DNA from: HGM13862 sp031553915
GTDB taxonomy: Bacteria > Bacillota > Dehalobacteriia > UBA4068
Assembly (NCBI GenBank): GCA_031553915.1
Contig: JAVBKT010000017.1
Coordinates: 1 to 64,000, forward strand
Reading direction: 5' to 3'
DNA length: 64,000 bases
Every line of letters starts with the position of its first letter. Within the stretch, counting starts at the first letter, position 1. Made by a program: the position numbers and the translations under genes. Positions 59,751 to 64,000 of the stretch are shown piece by piece. The notes under the pieces are model-generated. The model was given only the letters and a program-made list of their open reading frames with translations, ran no database searches and was not told where the DNA came from.

Positions 59751-61106
59751 TTAATTTTTTAAGCTTTGCAAAGGTGCAGGGATTTGCCCTCCTCTGTGAA
59801 TGAATTGTGCTGGGGATGCGTTGTTTACTTTCATCACCGGGCCATGCCCCAGCAGGCCGCCAAATTCCAAGCGCTCCCCTACTTTTTTACCGATAGCAGG
59901 AATAATCCGCACAGCAGTGGTTTTGGAATTGATCATACCGATGGCAGCTTCATCCGCAATAATACCGGAGATGATCTCTGCGGGGGTATCTCCGGGAATG
60001 ATAATCATATCCAAACCAACCGAGCAGACCGCTGTCATCGCCTCCAGCTTTTCGATAGATAAGGCTCCTGAGGTAGCCGCGGCTATCATACCGGCGTCTT
60101 CGCTAACCGGAATAAACGCTCCGGAAAGACCGCCGATTTGCGAAGAGGCCATTACGCCGCCTTTTTTAACCGCATCATTTAATAAGGCCAGTGTAGCTGT
60201 GGTACCATGCGCACCGCAGCTTTCCAAGCCAATCTCTTCTAATATATAGGCGACAGAATCACCGACAGCCGGTGTCGGCGCCAGAGAAAGATCAACTATA
60301 CCAAAGGGGACATTGAGCAGTTTGGCTGCTTCTGAGCCCACCAATTGACCCATGCGGGTAATTTTAAAAGCAGTACGCTTAATTAAATCGGAAATTTCCG
60401 TAATATTTAAGCCATTAGCCTTGGCAAGAGCAGCGCGTACCACACCCGGACCGGAAACCCCGACATTAATCACACAATCCGGCTCTCCCGGACCATGAAA
60501 GGCTCCGGCCATAAAAGGGTTGTCCTCAGGCGCGTTGCAGAAAACAACCAGTTTAGCAGCTCCCAGGCAATTGTTATCAGCAGTCAGTTGCGCTGTTTGG
60601 AGAATAACCTCGCCCATAGTTTTCACCGCGTCAAGATTAATGCCGGATTTGGTGGAACCGATATTCACCGAAGAACAAACTAGCTCAGTAGTGCTAAGCG
60701 CTTCCGGGATGGATTCTATCAGCTGCTTATCCCCGGGTGAGAAGCCTTTATGCACTAAAGCGGAATAGCCGCCGATAAAATTAACGCCAACAGTTTTGGC
60801 GGTTTTATCCAGCATACGGGCATATTGCACCGGGTCGCCGCCGGAGGCTCCGGCCAAAATAGCAATTGGCGTGACGGAAACGCGTTTGTTGATGATCGGA
60901 ATACCATATTTCCTTTCAATAGCTTCTCCGCTTGCTACTAGGTTTTCCGCCATGCGGCAAATCTTTTCATATACCTTATCACAGGAACGGTTGATATCGG
61001 AATCTGCGCAATCGAGCAAAGAAATGCCCATGGTAATGGTGCGGATATCCAGGTTTTCATTTTCAATCATCCTGATAGTTTCTAATATATCACTGGCATT
61101 AAACAT
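59751..61106 (-). CDS. DUF711/UPF0210 family protein
   Basis: A 451-residue protein of the PFL-like UPF0210 family (glycyl-radical-enzyme-like fold, no known reaction). The conserved ETIRMIENENLDIRTITMGI start and the Gly-rich NVGVSGPGVVRAAL and CGAHGTTATLALLND segments are present. In many bacteria it is paired with the small ACT protein found directly upstream here (25 bp apart). Both are probably co-transcribed; the pair is conserved but not biochemically defined. Confidence 0.9.
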   Translation of the reverse strand: MFNASDILETIRMIENENLDIRTITMGISLLDCADSDINRSCDKVYEKICRMAENLVASGEAIERKYGIPIINKRVSVTPIAILAGASGGDPVQYARMLDKTAKTVGVNFIGGYSALVHKGFSPGDKQLIESIPEALSTTELVCSSVNIGSTKSGINLDAVKTMGEVILQTAQLTADNNCLGAAKLVVFCNAPEDNPFMAGAFHGPGEPDCVINVGVSGPGVVRAALAKANGLNITEISDLIKRTAFKITRMGQLVGSEAAKLLNVPFGIVDLSLAPTPAVGDSVAYILEEIGLESCGAHGTTATLALLNDAVKKGGVMASSQIGGLSGAFIPVSEDAGMIAAATSGALSIEKLEAMTAVCSVGLDMIIIPGDTPAEIISGIIADEAAIGMINSKTTAVRIIPAIGKKVGERLEFGGLLGHGPVMKVNNASPAQFIHRGGQIPAPLQSLKN

Positions 61107-61131
61107 AAAACGGGTATGCTCCTTTCAAAAA

Positions 61132-61401
61132 TTAAATCCGGTGCATTGAATTAAAAATATCTTCATGCATGGTGTGTATGGTCATACCCATTTGTTCGCC
61201 AATATTGCTCAATCCCAAAGAGAACTCGGAAAACTCCACGGAAAGATTGCTGATATCAACAAGCATAATCATCGCAAACAAGTCTTGCAAAACAGACTGT
61301 GTGACCTCCAGGATATTAGCATTATCATCAGCACATTTGCTGGAAACCTTGGCCAAAATACCAACCATATCTTTGCCAAGTACAGTTATTACAGCGCGCA
61401 T
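61132..61401 (-). CDS. ACT-domain protein (UPF0237)
   Basis: An 89-residue ACT domain, typical ligand-sensing fold (start RAVITVLGKDMVGILAKVS, then ANILEVTQSV). It stands alone rather than attached to an enzyme and always seems to travel with the DUF711 partner. A regulator or subunit of that protein is the likely role; the ligand is unknown. Confidence 0.92.
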   Translation of the reverse strand: MRAVITVLGKDMVGILAKVSSKCADDNANILEVTQSVLQDLFAMIMLVDISNLSVEFSEFSLGLSNIGEQMGMTIHTMHEDIFNSMHRI

Positions 61402-61477
61402 AGGTTTACTCCTTTATCATTCTTTGCTATACAAAATAATATTATAACACGGAGCTAACAGAAAATAAAATATCCAG

Positions 61478-61906
61478 TTACTCCCCTGCTAGCGCTTCCC
61501 CGCTATCAAGCTTGGAGGTGCAAGCCGGGCAGCGGGTAGCTTCAGCATCTATTTCACTCTTGCAATAGGGGCAGGTTTGCATTGGCTTGGCTTCTTCTTC
61601 CGGTTCAGTTTTTTTACGGCGAAAAGCGTTCATACCCTTCACCAGCAAAAAGATAACTATGGCCATCAAGAAGAAGTTTAAGACGCTGGTGATAAAGGCG
61701 CCGTACCTAATAGAAACACCAAAAATATCAAGAACAAGATCACTAAAGTCTTTGTTCGCGATCAGACCGATCAGAGGAGATATAATATCATCGGTCAATG
61801 ATTTGATGACAGATTGGAAGGCAGCGCCAATGATGACGCCAACAGCCAAATCCATGACATTGCCTTTACTAATAAATTCCTTAAATTCGCCAATTATTTT
61901 TTTCAT
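61478..61906 (-). CDS. mscL: MscL mechanosensitive channel with C-terminal zinc ribbon
   Basis: Large-conductance channel that opens under membrane tension. The 142 residues include the N-terminal amphipathic helix, first helix (GNVMDLAVGVIIGAAF) and second helix (TSVLNFFLMAIVIFLLVKG). After the second helix comes a basic then acidic linker, and a zinc ribbon CPYC-x10-CPAC not present in the E. coli protein. The ATG at 61906 follows AAGGAG. Confidence 0.95.
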   Translation of the reverse strand: MKKIIGEFKEFISKGNVMDLAVGVIIGAAFQSVIKSLTDDIISPLIGLIANKDFSDLVLDIFGVSIRYGAFITSVLNFFLMAIVIFLLVKGMNAFRRKKTEPEEEAKPMQTCPYCKSEIDAEATRCPACTSKLDSGEALAGE

Positions 61907-61992
61907 CACATATCTCCTTTTTTATTATTTTACTTATATATTATAGCTCAGTAATTAGCCTAAAACAAGTTTCATCCGTTCTTTTACTAACA

Positions 61993-62048
61993 TTGACATG
62001 ACAGAATATTTAGACTATTATATTAAACATAGCTAGGCATATGAATTA
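61993..62048 (+). promoter_or_regulatory. Promoter of the isochorismatase-family gene with CATATGAATTA site
   Basis: TTGACA (61993-61998), 17 bp, TATTAT (62016-62021). A copy of CATATGAATTA (62038-62048) lies just downstream of the expected start point, a repressor-type position. Confidence 0.75.
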
Positions 62049-62083
62049 ACTAGCTAAAATAAAAGAAGAAAGGAGGAAAAAGA

Positions 62084-62638
62084 ATGAATGCTGCACTGTT
62101 AGTTATTGATATTCAAAATGACTATTTTGCCGGAGGAAAATACGAGCTGTATAAGCCCGCCACCGCAGCCAATAATGCGAAAATAGCTATCGACTTCTTT
62201 AGGGCCAAAGGCTACCCTGTCTATTATGCCCAACATATTTTTGCTAGTGATGACGCTCCGTTTTTCCAGCCCAGCGATCCTGTCGGTACCAAAATCCATG
62301 ATAGTGTTGCCCCTTTGGCCAGCGAAAAGGTTTTTGTCAAGCATGCTCCTGACAGCTTCCATCTGACCGGTCTCAATGCTGAGCTGCAGGCAGCCAAAAT
62401 TGACACCTTGGTCATCTGCGGCATGATGAGCCATATCTGCGTGGATACAACTGTGCGCTCTGCAACCAATTATGGCTATAATGTCATTCTGCTGCATGAT
62501 GCTTGCGCCACCCTGGCTCAGGAATGGCAAGGCAAAAATTTGCCGGCGGAAACAGTTCACGATGTTTTTATGGCGGCTTTGGGCGGATTTTTTGCCCAGG
62601 CTATCCCTACCGGCCAATTGCCGGATGTCGTCAAATAA
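62084..62638 (+). CDS. Isochorismatase-family cysteine hydrolase
   Basis: A 184-residue hydrolase of the nicotinamidase/isochorismatase superfamily. The triad is visible: Asp in VIDIQNDYF, Lys in FVKHAPDSF, and Cys in CGMMSHICVDTTVRSA. The substrate could be nicotinamide, a biuret- or oxamate-like amide, or a peroxide stress product; sequence alone does not decide. AAAGGAGG precedes the ATG. Confidence 0.9.
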   Translation: MNAALLVIDIQNDYFAGGKYELYKPATAANNAKIAIDFFRAKGYPVYYAQHIFASDDAPFFQPSDPVGTKIHDSVAPLASEKVFVKHAPDSFHLTGLNAELQAAKIDTLVICGMMSHICVDTTVRSATNYGYNVILLHDACATLAQEWQGKNLPAETVHDVFMAALGGFFAQAIPTGQLPDVVK

Positions 62639-62675
62639 CCCTAGGATAAGTGAGATTTTGCCATGACCCCATTAA

Positions 62676-62714
62676 AATAGCAGCGCACCGATGCTTAAGT
62701 GGTGCGTTGCTATT
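62676..62714 (+). terminator. Terminator after isochorismatase-family gene
   Basis: AATAGCAGCGCACC / GGTGCGTTGCTATT with an 11-nt loop, followed by ATTTATATAATT. Confidence 0.75.
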
Positions 62715-62797
62715 ATTTATATAATTAGTATTGTTCTTTTAATCATTTGCTGATTGTGATAAACTATAATAAATTATTTGTAGAAAAGAGGATTGCC

Positions 62798-63307
62798 ATG
62801 AAAAAAATATCCTTAATGATTTTGATTGCTCTGCTTACCTTTGGCCTTTGCGCTTGCACTAACGGTGCTGATCCAATAGATACAGACAATGCGGGCACTC
62901 CGGATATTCCCAATAACGGTACTGCTGCCGAGCTGCCGGAACCATTTGCTAACCATGATGGCGACCAGGCCTATTTTTACCCCACCAGCGAGGATTACCT
63001 CGTGGTGATGTACGATGGCGCGGATACTGATATCTCCTCTGCCAATGGCGTAATTACCTATGAATTAATCTCTTTTAGCGATGGCGAGGTTTCAGACACC
63101 ATGCATAAATGGGTTTTTGCAGATGATGCGACAGCCAAGGCCTATGTTGAAGGCAAAGGCGGCTTTGTCGCCTATAATAATATCGTCTATGAGATAGCAG
63201 GAAACGCCGCCTTTATGGACCCCAGTAAGGAAAGCGTGGTCAACTGGGCCAAGGGCAAGGGCGGTGAGATATATCTTTCTGAGCCCAGCGGTCTTGAAGA
63301 TGAATAG
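62798..63307 (+). CDS. Small lipoprotein of unknown function
   Basis: A 169-residue secreted protein. Signal peptide of about 17 residues with lipobox FGLCAC, then an Asp/Asn/Pro-rich spacer and a compact domain with no recognised family. AAAGAGG precedes the ATG at 62798. Its last 8 bases overlap the start of the Crp/Fnr-type regulator, implying co-expression and perhaps a sensor/regulator link. Confidence 0.85.
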   Translation: MKKISLMILIALLTFGLCACTNGADPIDTDNAGTPDIPNNGTAAELPEPFANHDGDQAYFYPTSEDYLVVMYDGADTDISSANGVITYELISFSDGEVSDTMHKWVFADDATAKAYVEGKGGFVAYNNIVYEIAGNAAFMDPSKESVVNWAKGKGGEIYLSEPSGLEDE

Positions 63308-63995
63308 TCCCCAGGATATTCAGTTGCGGGAAGACGCCTTAAATGAGCTAATTACTGCTCTCCCCTTTTGGCCATATTTATCCGCCAAAGAGCAAGAACT
63401 GGTGCGTAACCGTCTCAGCCTGGTTCATTATCAAAGCGGACAGATAGTGCATAGCAATGAAGCGGAGTGCTTAGGCTTGGTTTTGGTGGCCAGCGGTTGT
63501 CTGCGCGCTTATCTTCTCTCCCCAGACGGCAGAGAAACAGTGCTATACCACATAAAAAGCAATGATTTTTGTGTGCTTTCTGCTGATTGCGTGCTGGATG
63601 CAGTGTCTTTTGATACCCAGGTAATTGCGGAAGAAGACAGTGTTGTCCTGGTGATCCCGGTAGACGTCTTTGCAAAATTGCTGGAAAATAATATTTACGT
63701 GGAGCGCGACACCTATGCAAAAGCTACTGAACGTTTTTCCGAAGTAGTTTCCGGCTTGGAAAGGCTGGTTTTTCTTAGCTTTGAGCAAAGGCTGGTCTCC
63801 TTTTTACTGACGCAAATAGCGGAAAAAGAAGATAATACGCTTAATATGACCCATGAACAGATTGCCATAAATATTGGCAGCGCACGCGAAACAGTCAGCA
63901 GAGCCTTAAAAATTATGTCTGCTAAAGGTTGGATTCTTTTATCGCGCGGCCAAATCACTATCAAGGATAGAGCAGCTCTTGATCAGTTAAAATAA
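63300..63995 (+). CDS. Crp/Fnr-family transcriptional regulator
   Basis: A 231-residue regulator with an N-terminal cyclic-nucleotide-binding-like barrel (GLVLVASGCLRAYLLSPDGR, LYHIKSNDFCVLSADCVL) and a C-terminal winged HTH (MTHEQIAINIGSARETVSRA). The effector domain has a few cysteines (around residues 57-103) but not the Fnr [4Fe-4S] pattern, so the ligand is open. The ATG at 63300 lies in the end of the lipoprotein gene. The gene is complete, ending 5 bp before the window edge. Confidence 0.92.
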   Translation: MNSPQDIQLREDALNELITALPFWPYLSAKEQELVRNRLSLVHYQSGQIVHSNEAECLGLVLVASGCLRAYLLSPDGRETVLYHIKSNDFCVLSADCVLDAVSFDTQVIAEEDSVVLVIPVDVFAKLLENNIYVERDTYAKATERFSEVVSGLERLVFLSFEQRLVSFLLTQIAEKEDNTLNMTHEQIAINIGSARETVSRALKIMSAKGWILLSRGQITIKDRAALDQLK

Positions 63996-64000
63996 TAAAA

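Noticed and set aside
1..64000. CRISPR arrays, rRNA genes, insertion sequences
   Set aside because: No regularly spaced repeats, rRNA sequence, transposase frame or terminal inverted repeats were seen.

Overview
The window is a chromosomal segment of an anaerobic, Gram-positive-type bacterium of the Bacillota. Evidence: a CtsR/ClpC heat-shock locus, LexA with Bacillus-type SOS boxes next to a YneA-like LysM gene, strong AGGAGG ribosome sites, frequent TTG/GTG starts, a K+-dependent membrane pyrophosphatase, a small alarmone synthetase, and a large oxygen-sensitive type of [NiFe] hydrogenase with its maturation set. The class within Bacillota cannot be fixed from the sequence alone.

Layout. 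1-5.3 kb: partial hppA, then cysteine desulfurase - NYN nuclease-like protein - thiI, a probable tRNA-thiolation unit. 5.4-9.9 kb (minus): ctsR - clpC - flavin oxidase-like - CDP-alcohol transferase; clpC carries an McsA-like zinc finger at its N-terminus and no mcsB is present. 9.9-16.5 kb: Mrp/NBP35 ATPase, acetate-type transporter, uridine kinase, BMP lipoprotein, a methyltransferase/ketopantoate-reductase-like pair, and an amidase. 16.6-26.5 kb: pcrA - ligA - hypABFCDE, closely packed and overlapping. 26.6-36.7 kb: an 11-subunit membrane-bound group 4 [NiFe] hydrogenase (three antiporter-like subunits, NuoJ/K/A-like, NuoB/C/D-like, NuoH-like, ferredoxin-like) followed by its maturation protease. 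No dehydrogenase or NADH module is present, so the likely electron donor is ferredoxin or a partner encoded elsewhere.

36.7-41.4 kb: divergent lexA and yneA share a regulatory region with three SOS boxes. Directly behind yneA lies a piece of an ssDNA phage (Microviridae, gokushovirus-like): capsid protein missing its N-terminus, a 28-residue membrane peptide, pilot protein, replication initiator, then a hairpin-rich intergenic region. Its T-rich third codon positions are unlike the host genes. It looks like a decayed, co-oriented provirus placed where SOS transcription of yneA could run into it; an assembly chimera must be excluded.

41.5-50 kb (minus): miaB, recJ, secF, secD, yajC, tRNA-Trp, a sugar isomerase-like protein and an acyl-CoA ligase. 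50-53.5 kb: MntP and a P2-type ATPase whose leader has the hallmarks of a yybP-ykoY manganese riboswitch, making this a manganese-efflux locus. 53.5-56.8 kb: a radical SAM enzyme, a divergent homologue that has lost the Fe-S cysteines, and a TetR regulator, a possible undescribed enzyme/pseudoenzyme pair. 56.9-64 kb: two-component system, alarmone synthetase, DUF711 + ACT pair, MscL with a zinc-ribbon tail, an isochorismatase-family hydrolase, a small lipoprotein and a Crp/Fnr regulator. No CRISPR array, rRNA or insertion sequence was seen.
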